Source: Nemertoderma westbladi
Lineage: Eukaryota > Xenacoelomorpha > Nemertodermatida > Nemertodermatidae
Direction of reading: 5' to 3'
DNA length: 22,200 nucleotides
Assembly: GCA_032718475.1 (NCBI GenBank)
Contig: JAUCBJ010002407.1
Coordinates: 1 to 22,200 of the forward strand
Shown here: one piece after another, positions 1 to 9,499 of the stretch
Layout: each line of letters begins with the position of its first letter
Position numbering within the stretch: position 1 is the stretch's first letter
Position numbers and translations under genes: made by a program
The notes under the pieces: model-generated
The model's database searches: none
Told to the model about the DNA's origin: nothing
What the model saw: the letters and a program-made list of their open reading frames with translations, nothing else

Positions 1-49
1 TTTCCGAAGTCTGTTTCCATTTTTAGTGAAGTCTATTATGTCTGATTGT

Positions 50-310
50 CTGTCTGTCTGTATGTCCGTCTGTCAAAATATAAGGAAAACCTTCCAATTA
101 GATAACAGTTTTGTTATGGAGGTTTTCCTGGTTGCTGATTTCATTTCGGACGTCAGTTTTCACTTTTAACAAAACTTTTAACAGACTTTTTGTCTGTCGG
201 TTTTGCGGTCTGCCCAGCGATCTGTCTGTCAAAATACAGTAATAGGAATGCATACTAACCAGCTAGAAATTTAGTTATAGAGGTTTTCATGGTTGTTGAT
301 TTCATTTCAT
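50..310. repeat. Two diverged ~90 bp direct repeats with TCTG-rich leader
   Basis: Two similar blocks lie at about 67-150 and 222-310. Both begin with TCTGTCTGTCAAAATA, continue through a variable AT-rich stretch, and converge again on GGAGGTTTTC / AGAGGTTTTC, a GGTTG(C/T)TGATTTCATTTC core and a following T-rich tail. The leader contains a short TCTG microsatellite (about 48-75). Nothing coding is visible. This looks like a locally duplicated piece of a dispersed repeat; I do not recognise the family. Confidence 0.6.
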
Positions 311-419
311 TTAGTCAACCCCCGGAACCCATTAATTTATTTGCGGTATAATCACGATTATAGAACTTAGTGCAAATATGATATGAAAAATCACCACAAA
401 ATCAAATTGATTTTATGAC

Positions 420-1085
420 CATATAGGTTTTTTGGGATGCTGATCACGAATATGACACTGAAATATATCGTACATTGTTGATTAGGCCATTTTTGGATAC
501 GTGTCAATGTGCGGCACGAAAAATACAAATAGCACAAATTTGATAATAAAAAATCATTACCAAATCCACCTGATTTTTAGACACTATTGGTTTTCTGAGA
601 CGCTGATCACGAATATGACACTCAAAATTATCGTATTATCCAACCAAATCTATTTTTGTCGTTTGAAATATTTTGCTACTTGTATTTTTCGTCCCACCTG
701 ACAAGCACCAAAAATGATAGATGCGTTACCACGTATGATTTTTAACGAGTTGTATCGTGATCAGCGACCTTGAAAACCAGTAAAGCTTTAGAATTACCAA
801 ACCAAAGCCAAAATTTAACAGTTTATAATCTTGTGCTACTTGTATTGTAATTTTCATTCTGGGGCACCAGAATGGCACAAAAATTGGGTTTGCATTTACC
901 AGAAATATTTATAACTAGTTTCATCGTAATCAGCGACCTCGAAAACCCATGTTCAGAATTATCAAACCAAACACAATATTTTTTAGTTTGACATTTTTTT
1001 ACTTGTACTTTTCGTCCTGAAGGACCAAAATAGCACCAAAAATGATGGTTACAGTAAATAAAATGAGTTATCAAGTTTGTAATCA
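420..1085. repeat. Degenerate repeats around a GCTGATCACGA core, two forward then two inverted
   Basis: The core GCTGATCACGAATATGACAC occurs on the plus strand at about 439 and 603, about 164 bp apart. Its reverse complement form (ATCGT[G/A]ATCAGCGACCT) occurs at about 755 and 924, about 168 bp apart. A second linked motif, CGAAAAATACAAATAGCAC at 517, recurs inverted as GCTACTTGTATTTTTCGTCC at 673 and in weaker form at 834 and 997. The whole is therefore two tandem units facing two inverted units, an old large palindrome. No credible protein is encoded in any frame. Confidence 0.6.
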
Positions 1086-1129
1086 CAAGTTAGATATATT
1101 CATAATACAGCCGGATGTTTATGTAGGCC

Positions 1130-2943
1130 TAAATAGTGTACAATAATACACAAGTATAGACGTGCTTATTCAGACCTATCTCAGTACACTCATACCGATA
1201 GCCAGTCTAGTACAGTTACATTGCCAGAAGACATTTTATTTTTAACAAGTTTTCATTCTATTTTTAACAAGTTTTATTTAAGCCAATTACGTTGTAAAAT
1301 AGCCCGGGCCAGATAGGGTTAAAAAGGTATTGCATTGTTGCCCCGCTACGTATGGATTAAACAAATTGTTCCAGAACATGTCTTATTTATTTTAATAGAA
1401 TAAATAGCCTCGCGCAGATGCAAAACAAGGCAACATTTGAACGCTATGCTATTTTCAACGAAATTCAGATTATGGTTCATATTTTGAATCCTTGCACGGC
1501 ATGGTCAGTTTTCGAAATTCTAACAGCACCAACAAATCACTATAAGGTTGAATAATAACTGCGGTGTAACTGGTGCAATATCGACGGAGTCAACGATTGT
1601 ACTGTAGCTAAGGAATGAAGGCGAAAATAAAAATTCTGGCTCTCCCACCAAGGATGAGGGAGGTGATCCAGGTACAGGAATAACGACACCATATTCCAGG
1701 CCATGGGATTGCTGCTGCAGCAAATGCACCAGTAAACTATAATATGCTGCTATAATTTATCCAATTTTATTTTATCGCAACCCTATTTTTCATAACTGCT
1801 GTTCACCTTCCCTCGGCCTAGCGGCCCTAGCCCCTAAGTTACTAACTCCATCCATCCTATAACTGCACTTCCATAGCTGAATCACCACAACTTACGAGAT
1901 CTTTGCCAGCTACTCATCACGTAGGGTATACATTTTTTCAGCTACCACCGAAGTTCAGGATATGCTAGTTTTTTCAATAAATATTTTATTCTTGAAATGT
2001 AATTTACTCATTCGCTATTGTGATGAAATAAATTTAGAAATATCGCAGTCCCTAAACCAGCTGACTAGGCTATTTATTTATAAAACATTGTAGATAAGAT
2101 CATATACTGTCGAATTACCGTATTATAATATCACACTTCACATTTCTAGGTTACAATAATGGCGCCGAAAGAAATACAATAACCGAAAATCCGTTACCGA
2201 GGTACAAGAACAATGAAAAGTGGGAGTGATGAATTTCATTGTATAGGACCACACTGCTGGAACCCAATACAATTACAATAGGGGGAGGGGGGGGGGGGGG
2301 GGGGGGGTGTGAATTGCCATTCCCTTGATTTGGGCTATTCTAGCAGATTGTGGATATAGGCTGTCGATTATTGACTAAGATGACCGATCACACATCCCAT
2401 ATAAACCGCGTTCGGGGATTTTATTGGAAAGTGTGGTGTGAGTAAGTACGTATCCACCACACGGATGCTATAATACATTGACAATAAGTTATAAGGCGAT
2501 CTCTGTGGTTGATCTTCAAAGTCTAATAGGGACAAGACGCCGCATCAGAGGGCAAATAATAGCTAACGGTTTTCACCATAGCTTCAGGTTGTGCTCCAAA
2601 ACACTCTACTAAATTTCCGGCTTCCTCATCTCGCGTTTTAGACTGCCGTATTTTTGGAACACTTGCGCCGTCCACAAGGAAGTACTTTTTTACCAAGGGA
2701 AAAAGTAATCCATAGGATTGTATTGATTTTACTTTTATCCCTGCGAAAAGGGTAAAATAAAATAATTTTGGTAGAATTTCTTAAATAGTATTACATGTGG
2801 AAACTTTGAAAGAGCGAGCATCGAAGTAAAAAGGTTTGCACGTAATTTGAGCAAATTACATTCACACACTCAAAAGTTATAGCAACTTTAGTGTCTGCAA
2901 GGCGAACTCCAAAATGGAACTCAATATCCAATGTTGGTTTATG
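1130..2943. other. Gene-free AT-rich stretch with a G-run
   Basis: I see no coding signal or RNA gene here; open frames are short and unlike proteins. The main landmark is the run G5-A-G21 at 2281-2307, which could form a G-quadruplex and is liable to length error in sequencing. Around 2670-2765 are two small imperfect hairpins (a TACTTTTTTACC / GGAAAAAGTA pair, and ATTTTACTTTTATCCC facing GGGTAAAAT) without a recognised role. Confidence 0.5.
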
Positions 2944-3160
2944 TAGTTAAGCGGCTCTCTAGTTATGTAATAAATATTCGAGAACACTAAATTATTTAAC
3001 ATTGAGTAAAGCAGCATCAGGAGTTGAATAGTACAATTGAATCGCAGTAACTATGGAAGCAATATAATAAAATACTGCTGTTCAATTTATTTTGTAACAC
3101 CATTATATCAGTCTATCTTTTATTAAAGAATTGAGCAACAAAAAAGTACCAATTTAAGAA
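2944..3160. repeat. Dispersed ~210 bp repeat, copy A
   Basis: This segment is repeated in the same orientation at 13455-13660 in ATG16L1 intron 2. Shared landmarks in order are GCGGCTCTCTAGTTATGTAAT, ATTCGAGAACACTAAATTAT, GCATCAGGAGTT, AATCGCAGTAACTATGGAAG and AGTACCAATTTAAGAA. Copies differ by scattered substitutions and small indels. No open reading frame is conserved. It looks like an ancient non-autonomous element or the end of a larger transposon; the family is unknown to me. Confidence 0.8.
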
Positions 3161-3167
3161 TAAAATT

Positions 3168-3310
3168 ACGTATTACATGGGTAAAAAACGAATAATATTT
3201 TTTTTTCAATATTTTATCGACCCTTTATTAACCTCGCTGACGCTCGGTAAATAAAATGCCTCGAAAATAATGAAAAAAAGTTCTCCTTTTTTCCCATATG
3301 TAATAAATAT
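3168..3310. repeat. Imperfect ~140 bp palindrome
   Basis: The left arm starts GTATTACATGGGTAAAAAA and the right arm ends TTTTTTCCCATATGTAATA, its near reverse complement. Inside, TTTATTAACC faces GGTAAATAAA, and TCAATATTTT faces AAAATAATGA, around a short GC-richer centre near 3235. It directly abuts the dispersed repeat copy A and may be a foldback terminus of the same element. No gene is present from here to 3554, which is otherwise AT-rich. Confidence 0.5.
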
Positions 3311-3554
3311 ATTCTTTTGGGAAATCAATTTGGAATATTATCAATTTTATTTTATTCTTAGTTTTAAACTATTAAAAATAATCGTTGATTATCAATAAAG
3401 AGAATATCGTTTATCGGTTTATCATAAAAGCGAAATTCCATGAAGATTTTATTTTGATTTGGTTGTAAATTAAAAACCAATATATAGAGTATGGAATATA
3501 AAAATAATAATAACCAAAATTCCCAGAGTCATAATCGAATAGCGAATTAATTAG

Positions 3555-4859
3555 TTACATATTGAGGGCGCAGTATTGTATAACAGCGTAATTACCGCAA
3601 ACCATCCAATCAGATCGCTCGCTTTCCGCCCGTTTCCACTGAGTTTCAGCCAATCCACAGCAGGTGTCCGCCTTGAGTGCGCGAAGTGCAACGAACGGCG
3701 CTGGGCGAAACCCATTCGCCGCCGCAACTAAAGGCGTCTCGAGAGGCCACCGCCGGTCCCGAACTAACTTGCGGTAATTCAAGTCACCTTTAAACACAAC
3801 CAAACGGCTAGCAGAGAGAGTTGAGTACAAATCGGGGGCGAGAGATTCCATATGGCTAAAGTCCCAAGGGGAGGTCCAGAATGGGTGGTCCGTTACGGCC
3901 CAGGAACCGGCCTCCAGATAACCGGTCCACCGCGCAGACAGACCAGCGAGGTCTGCGGTACGAGACATCTCCTCCAACGTCCAGCTGAGATCGCGAGAAG
4001 TCGCATCGGATACGAACCACGGGATCGACTTAACGTGAAGTAGAACCGAATCCACGAGGTTGTTGTCGATCAAATAATCCGCTAAACAGAGATCCGAGAA
4101 CAGCTCGAATCCGGCGTTGTCAAGGACCAAGTCGATCGATCGGGGACCGCTGTCTGCGATTAGGAGGTCAATGACCTCGACACTATCGTCGCTAAGAATA
4201 AAAGAATCGTGTGAGTAAATCTGATCCACAAAGGAGGAGCTCGGGAGGTTCTCTTCACCCCCAGATAATGATAAGTCGAAACGGTTTCCCCATAACGACA
4301 ACCGAATTAAACTTTTCAAATCATTCCTCAAAAGAGTTCGATCTTTCAATCCTGTGTTTCGCAGACTGGACAAGTAGTTTGACAAACCGAGGACCGCTCT
4401 TTGGCTACTAACGAAGCTGTTCCTTTTCTGGGTGAGGAATGGGTCCAGGGAGGTTAAGTGTCGACTCAACTGAACCGCTTCCCATATTGACCAATACATG
4501 TGGCATTCCACCAAAAGCCACGGCGCCTCAAATGGTAATACTTCACCTGTGAGACTCTCTTTCGCGGCTTCCTCTAAGGCTCGCCCCCACAGACGAGTTG
4601 CCTCGCATTCTTCCGATCGCGGTGGTCGCAACGGTTTGTTTGTCTGCAAGCGATACCGCTGCTCCGATAAACTCCCGACTATTCGTTTTAGATCTTCGCA
4701 ACTATCAGGGTCGCCGCAGTGTTGCGATTTTTGCCGATATACCTGATCAACTGTTTTGGAATAAATAGCGGGAAGACGATCTTTGATGGTGGTGTAAGCG
4801 AATGAATTAGCATCAGATGCGCTGAGCTTCGCAGCGTCTTCAACGCTCATCGACATCAT
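3555..4859 (-). CDS. ARMT1: ARMT1-like DUF89 damage-control phosphatase / acidic residue methyltransferase 1, single exon
   Basis: A 434-residue protein, close to the ~440 residues usual for animal ARMT1. The family was first reported as a protein carboxyl methyltransferase acting on PCNA, and later as a metal-dependent phosphatase for sugar phosphates such as fructose-1-phosphate. Visible landmarks in order: PWLLVECHMY (113-122), LWGNRFDLSLSGG (189-201), LDNAGFEL (246-253) with the expected metal ligands Asp247 and Asn248, IPWFVSD (279-285) with ligand Asp285, FKGDLNYRKL (356-365), LKADTCCGL (395-403). The N-terminus (SFAYTTIKDRLP, 19-30) matches the family start, so the first Met is reasonable; a second Met lies one codon later. 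Oddities: no intron interrupts the frame, it is more GC-rich than its surroundings, and residue 367 in KLVRDRRWP is Arg where relatives I know have Gly. A possible AATAAA signal lies on the minus strand at 3448-3453. It could be an intact retrocopy, but there is no poly(A) tract, stop or frameshift to show decay. Confidence 0.93.
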   Translation of the reverse strand: MMSMSVEDAAKLSASDANSFAYTTIKDRLPAIYSKTVDQVYRQKSQHCGDPDSCEDLKRIVGSLSEQRYRLQTNKPLRPPRSEECEATRLWGRALEEAAKESLTGEVLPFEAPWLLVECHMYWSIWEAVQLSRHLTSLDPFLTQKRNSFVSSQRAVLGLSNYLSSLRNTGLKDRTLLRNDLKSLIRLSLWGNRFDLSLSGGEENLPSSSFVDQIYSHDSFILSDDSVEVIDLLIADSGPRSIDLVLDNAGFELFSDLCLADYLIDNNLVDSVLLHVKSIPWFVSDATSRDLSWTLEEMSRTADLAGLSARWTGYLEAGSWAVTDHPFWTSPWDFSHMESLAPDLYSTLSASRLVVFKGDLNYRKLVRDRRWPLETPLVAAANGFRPAPFVALRALKADTCCGLAETQWKRAESERSDWMVCGNYAVIQYCALNM

Positions 4860-6371
4860 AGGCCTAATAAATTAATGTAAAACGTGCAACAATGAATTAT
4901 GCTGACCTGAATGGCAATGGAATAATGGTAACTCGAAGCGGGATGCCTTACTGCCTTTATACAGTATTTTCTTAGTGAAAAAATATCGTGCAAAAGTTGT
5001 GCTGTTAAATAAAAATACATAAAATTAAAATTGTAACATTTAATTTGAATTGATACAATCTAAATTAAATTGAAGTTGTTCCAAATGTCGGTACAACCTA
5101 ATGCAACTGTGTACTGGACTGGACTGGCCTATGAAGATCTGATAAAACAAAATAAAACATGTAAAAATAATATAGGCCTAATCCATTCAAACCAGTCAGG
5201 TCGGGATCGCAAGATCTTGCTACCACTATAGCAGTAATGGGGTAAAATCGGTTCCAGTACATGCAAAATGACATTTTTGCAAAATGACATGTCGAAATGT
5301 CATTTTGACAAACATAGATAGCATAACATAGCATATCATAGCTTAACATAGCATGAGTACACCCACTTGGCAATTTTTTGAAGTTCTAAAACCCGTTGAT
5401 TTTCTGACTGTACTGGTATATATTATATATATACCAATTGAGGGAAAGGAGAAGGTTACAGGCAGGCTTTTCTAACCAAAACAATAAACGGCCACTTTAC
5501 CAATTGATGGAAAGGAGCAGGTTTACAGAGGAGACCTATTGTCCATCGGAAACCTGACCGTGGTATCCGAACGTTGCAAAGGTAAGATCGGTGTGAATTC
5601 AACTTACTCATACATCTCTAATGTAGATGTACGGCGATTCTTAAGGTTCAGCGGGTACCGGTATAGGTTTAATAGTCTAATACACTTTAAATTAAGTCAC
5701 AGCAGTTGGGAAACATCAGAAACGTTATTAATTAACAGTCAAAACAATTAACAGGCAAAGGAGTTGCAGCATTGTATATAAACTAATGTTACCGGTACTA
5801 CGAGAGTTAGAAAAAAGTACACAATAATCAATATATTAGGTTACGTATGAACAATGGCAGAATGGGGAGTGTGCACAAATTTTCAATAAAAAAAAGAGTG
5901 GACATTATTCTAGAGGTTAGTAGATTCTGGTTCAGTCAATCCTTTAGTGCCACCAGCCTCCAGCTCACCAGACCAGGGTGGGGTGTTGTGAACTTCAGAG
6001 GTAGGACTTTATAGTACAGTAGTCAGGTAGTAGGCCTAATTATTGAGTGATGACTTGACACTCTGTCAGGCTATTCAAGGATTCAACTATCCCTCCCTCC
6101 CATCTGCCAATCATATACCTGTATACAACTGTATAAAATAATCAACCAACCACAAACCAGTAAACTTTCCCCAGTTGCCAGTACAGTATGCAGTACATTA
6201 CATCATTACAAGTGCAGAGGAGAATTTTGAAGTTGAAGTACAACATTCTGACATTACTACAGTGTTGTTATGTACCACCTGTGTACTACTGTACTACAAC
6301 AACTGTACAACAGTTTACAGTTTTTACACTGGCAGACTGGTACAAGGCGTTTTTATGCAACTGTCAGACCC
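4860..6371. other. Intergenic region with small local repeats
   Basis: I find no gene. At 5281-5306 is a perfect hairpin: AAAATGACAT, loop GTCGAA, ATGTCATTTT, preceded by a further half copy. It runs into a short ragged tandem of ~10-mers like CATAGCATAA (5311-5354). A ~35 bp direct repeat, TACCAATTGA[G/T]GGAAAGGAG plus a GGTTTACAG-like tail, occurs at about 5432 and 5498. The part 6160-6330 is enriched in short GTAC/TACAGT words. The upstream side of the ARMT1 gene lies here, but no promoter element is clear. Confidence 0.5.
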
Positions 6372-6416
6372 GTATCCGGAACCTGAAAATCTGTAGAATG
6401 TTGATTATATAGTAGG
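6372..6416. repeat. Left direct repeat flanking the retrotransposon remnant
   Basis: GTATCCGG[A/T]ACCTGAAAATC followed by [T/C]GTAGAAT and then an ATATA..TAGTAGG tail occurs here and again at 8501-8545, just outside the two ends of the retroelement. Copies differ at a few positions and by a small gap. They may be a long, aged target-site duplication, or pieces of another repeat that happened to flank the insertion. Confidence 0.55.
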
Positions 6417-6419
6417 CTG

Positions 6420-8462
6420 CTGCAGAAACAGGAACAAGGAAAAGGAAACAGGAAAAGGGCCCCCTGGACTGACAACAAAACCCAGAAGTGCCGAAATGAC
6501 CTATATATAAAGGCGCAGAAAGAGTCCCGACTCAAACAGACTACAGCGGCCAAGAATGCAGTTAAGGCTGCATCTAGGTCCCTGAACAGGCAGTACTCTG
6601 TTAATCTACAGGAGCTAATAAACCAACAGGTTGATGCCATCAATGATGCTGACGACAGCAGGCAATCATCCCAGACATGGAAATCTATCAACTTGCTTAC
6701 TGGGCGGAAAAGCCAACCAACTGACCAACCACCAAGGGTTAAGGCTGAATCACCTGCCGATCGCCTCAATGGTTGGATGGCCCACTTTGAAAAGCTCATC
6801 AATAATGACAGGATATTGCCTGATAACTTTATATTACTGTATAGAAGTAAAAGTGTCTGAGTCTGTACTCCCAGATATTCCCATTGGCGATATCTCCTTT
6901 GCAGAAGTGAAGGCGGCTGCAAAGAGCATTAAGACCAATCGTGCCAGTGGAGTAGATGGTGTTCCCCCTGAGGTCTTTAAAATACCTGAGTGTTTAAAGC
7001 TCATCTATCCCATCATAGTAGACATGTACCGAACAACAAGAGTCCCACAAGAAATGAAAAAAAATAAGTTGGTGCCAGTTCCCAAGAAGGGCAACCTAAC
7101 ATTCTATGGTTCTTTTCGGGGAATCTCATTGATCTCGATTGCTGCAAAGCTATACAATAGAATTCTATTAAATCGCATCAGGGATCCCATTGAGAGACTG
7201 CTCCGTGGAAATCAGAATGGGTTCCGTAAAGGTCGTGGAACCATGGAACCCATTTTGGCACTTAGAAGGATAATTGAAGAGTTATCAAAAAAGAAAGACA
7301 GGCATCTGGCTGTTATCTTTGTTGACTTCTTCAAGGCCTTTAAATCAGTCCCCCGCTCTCGTATGTTCAGCATACTTTCATTATATGGGATTCCTGATGA
7401 AATTATTGCAGCAATCAGATCACTATACGATGGTTCGACAACATTTGTGTCTACTGTTGATGGTGACACAGAACCATTTGAAGTGTTATGGGGCGTCCTC
7501 CAGGGAGACACACTTGCACCATTCTTGTTCATAATTGTGGTTGACTATGTTCTACGCATGTCCTTAGATCATCATAATGATGATGGGGTGATGATAACTC
7601 CACTTAATGGCTCCAGAAGTGGAGGGAAATCCTGCCAAGTACCTAACTGATCTAGACTTTGCTGATGACTTAGGAGTACACTCAGAATCACTAGAGGGAG
7701 CCCAACGGCTCCTCAGCTCATTAGAACATGCTGCTTCTAGTTTTGGTCTTTTTATTAACTCCAGAAAGACCAAAATTTTGACAGGTAACTTTGAAAGTTC
7801 TCAGCAAGTCTCTGATCGGATGAGCATAAGCTCAAAGGATGGTATGCTTGCGCATGTGGACGACTTCTGTTACCTGGGATCATGGATCCGGAAGTCAGGT
7901 GAGGACCTTCGAATACGTAAGGGAAAGGCATGGGCAGCCTTGAATAGGCTTTCCAGGATTTGGAAGTCACCGAAAAATAATCGGAAACTTAAGGTCCGAT
8001 TATTTAGAGCAGCAGTAGTTCCAGTACTCCTCTATGGGAGTCCATGCTGGGCTCTAACTGCTGAGGACACCAAATCTCTGGATGGCACATTCACAAGAAT
8101 GCTACGCCGGGTTCATTGTGTCAAGTACAAATGAACACATCTCCAACCAGACACTATACAGTATAACATTGGAGGTGTCTCATTGGTTCCCCCAAGCTTG
8201 ACACTAGAACAAAATCGCCTCTGCTTTGCAGGACATTGCTTTCGCCGTGAGGACCAGCCAGTGCATAATCTTGTTCTTTGGCAGCCTCATGTTAATTGCA
8301 TATTAATTAACAGCACATATTAATTGTGGACAGCCCATGACTTTCTTGAGACGCATCTTAAAGGACACTGGCCTTGAAGATGCGGATGATCTAGCAAATG
8401 TCATGGGTGATAGGGAGTTGTGGCGGCGCAATTTTGTCGACAAGCCGGCACAGCATTCTTAA
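6420..8462 (+). pseudogene. 5'-truncated, frameshifted non-LTR retrotransposon (RTE/CR1-type reverse transcriptase)
   Basis: The remnant holds the linker before the RT, the RT domain and the C-terminal tail; no endonuclease domain is seen. The pieces are 6420-~6840 (frame 3; APWTDNKTQKCRNDLY..., LTGRKSQPTDQPP), ~6840-~7610 (frame 1; NRASGVDGVPPEVFK, VPVPKKGN, NQNGFRKGRGT, IFVDFFKAF, LWGVLQGDTLAPFLF), ~7610-8134 (frame 2; LTDLDFADD, FCYLGSWIRKSGEDLRIRKG, VVPVLLYGSPCW), then short out-of-phase pieces and a tail in frame 3 ending at TAA 8460-8462 (MTFLRRILKDTGLED, DRELWRR). The FADD box is intact but the usual second acidic residue of the FxDxxxAFD motif is Lys. At least five frame changes and an AT-rich insertion near 8290-8325 show it is dead. 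The family assignment is by motif memory only. Confidence 0.9.
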
Positions 8463-8500
8463 AAATGCAGCTGCAATGCAGCATGCCGATACTAGTAGTA

Positions 8501-8545
8501 GTATCCGGTACCTGAAAATCCGTAGAATTATATACTGTAGTAGGC
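8501..8545. repeat. Right direct repeat flanking the retrotransposon remnant
   Basis: Partner of the copy at 6372-6416. It lies 38 bp beyond the stop codon of the retroelement tail, after a short GCAGCTGCAATGCAGCATGC palindromic stretch and a TAG trinucleotide run (ACTAGTAGTAG). That spacing would fit a short 3' UTR with a simple-repeat end, as RTE-type elements often have, followed by a target-site duplication. Confidence 0.5.
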
Positions 8546-8725
8546 CTTTAATCAACAGTCCACGTAATTACTGTATAGGATAATTATTTCCTGTATTACA
8601 GTGTTGCACAATGGTAAACATTTAAAAGCCAATGGGATGATTCATTCTTTAAGTTCCCTTTCAGCTTCAGCCTATGTAAATGATTGAGCCATTCAGGTTA
8701 CAATTTACCGGCTTCAGTCGAGAGA

Positions 8726-8779
8726 GGGCTGTTGCGCTGTCAGTCAGAGAGGTAACAGCCTGTGGGGTAAGGATTTACC
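8726..8779 (+). repeat. 54 bp inverted repeat, left arm
   Basis: The arm runs from GGGCTGTTGCGCTGTCAGTC to GGTAAGGATTTACC. Its reverse complement is at 11127-11180, and by eye 52 of 54 positions agree. The arms enclose about 2.35 kb. They could be the terminal inverted repeats of a DNA transposon or two oppositely oriented copies of a short repeat. I found no transposase between them and no convincing target-site duplication outside them. Confidence 0.8.
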
Positions 8780-8837
8780 TCTGGGACCTGTATTAGGCAA
8801 AATAGCAGTAGCTGTGTAGGCCCACCAGTACTGTGCA

Positions 8838-8936
8838 CGGTACAAGACCCGAAATTTAGCCTACATCTGTAAATAATACACGGTTTCGCGGTACAAGACC
8901 ATATAAATTAGACCACCATCTGTAAAATGCTCGCCT
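8838..8936 (+). repeat. Two-copy 51 bp tandem duplication
   Basis: CGGTACAAGACC begins at 8838 and again at 8889. Each is followed by an AAATTAG-like word and by CATCTGTAAA, with about 80% agreement. No coding content is seen in 8546-9292 apart from short unconvincing open frames; the region also contains part of the 54 bp inverted-repeat arm at 8726. Confidence 0.65.
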
Positions 8937-9292
8937 GAGTTCAGAAATTGCACAGATGTCAGGATGTGCTGATTCTATATCATGCACTAGGCCTAACGGA
9001 TTCTGGTAGCCTGGAACTAGACCACCTGACCACTACAAAAACTGATGCAACAGAGCGAGGTGCCGTTAGCCTAACATTTCTCGGAGGCTGGTCCGATAAC
9101 ACTCAACGCATTGTTTGGTTGGACATTGACATTACCGGTATTGCATTACAGTGTACATTACTGCATTATTACATACGGATTAGTATGGATTGAGAAATTG
9201 GATATATTTGACGTCAATGGAGGTTTGGTTTGAGAAATTAATACAGTAATATCACGTAGGCCTACCTAATCATATCTTTGCGTTAATTATTA

Positions 9293-9499
9293 CTAGATAC
9301 ACTGGCCCCCAGCCACCTTCAACAAACCATCATTGCCGAGGGGCACTCAGCTAAGGGGGCGGAGCGCATTAAAAACTCTAAGTATCGCGACCTAATGGAC
9401 CGGGGCCATTTATTTCACCCCGTGGCCTTTGAGACCTTTGGCCGCCCTGGTCCAGAGACATCCACCTTCCTCCGGGAGATCCGGGTGACCTTGGCTTAA
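9293..9499 (+). pseudogene. C-terminal remnant of a second retroelement polyprotein
   Basis: A 68-codon open stretch ends with TAA (9497-9499). It reads LDTLAPSHLQQTI, then AKGAERIKNSKYRDLMDRG, HLFHPVAFETFGRPGPE, and STFLREIRVTLA. The pattern DT.APSH...A..A..K..KY..L...H.F.P.A.ET.G.....FL.E is one I associate with the tail of reverse-transcriptase polyproteins common in marine invertebrate genomes. No start codon or upstream RT is present, and it is much more GC-rich than its AT-rich flanks, so it is a short fragment. It belongs to a different element from the one at 6420-8462, whose own tail is unlike it. Confidence 0.7.

Noticed and set aside
1520-1729. Minus-strand 69-codon open frame
   Set aside because: No homology, no splice or start context, and average length for chance open frames in this composition.
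3852-4746. Plus-strand open frames inside the ARMT1 gene
   Set aside because: They are opposite-strand shadows of a well-supported conserved protein.
6631-6840. ATG at 6631 as the start of a 339-codon RT gene
   Set aside because: The first ~70 codons are out of frame with the retroelement, whose true reading there is frame 3 (TDNKTQKCRNDLY to RLNGWMAHFEKL). The start is created by a frameshift.
6353-6922. Minus-strand 189-codon open frame
   Set aside because: It lies antisense to the retroelement linker, has no recognisable protein features and overlaps the clear plus-strand RT homology.
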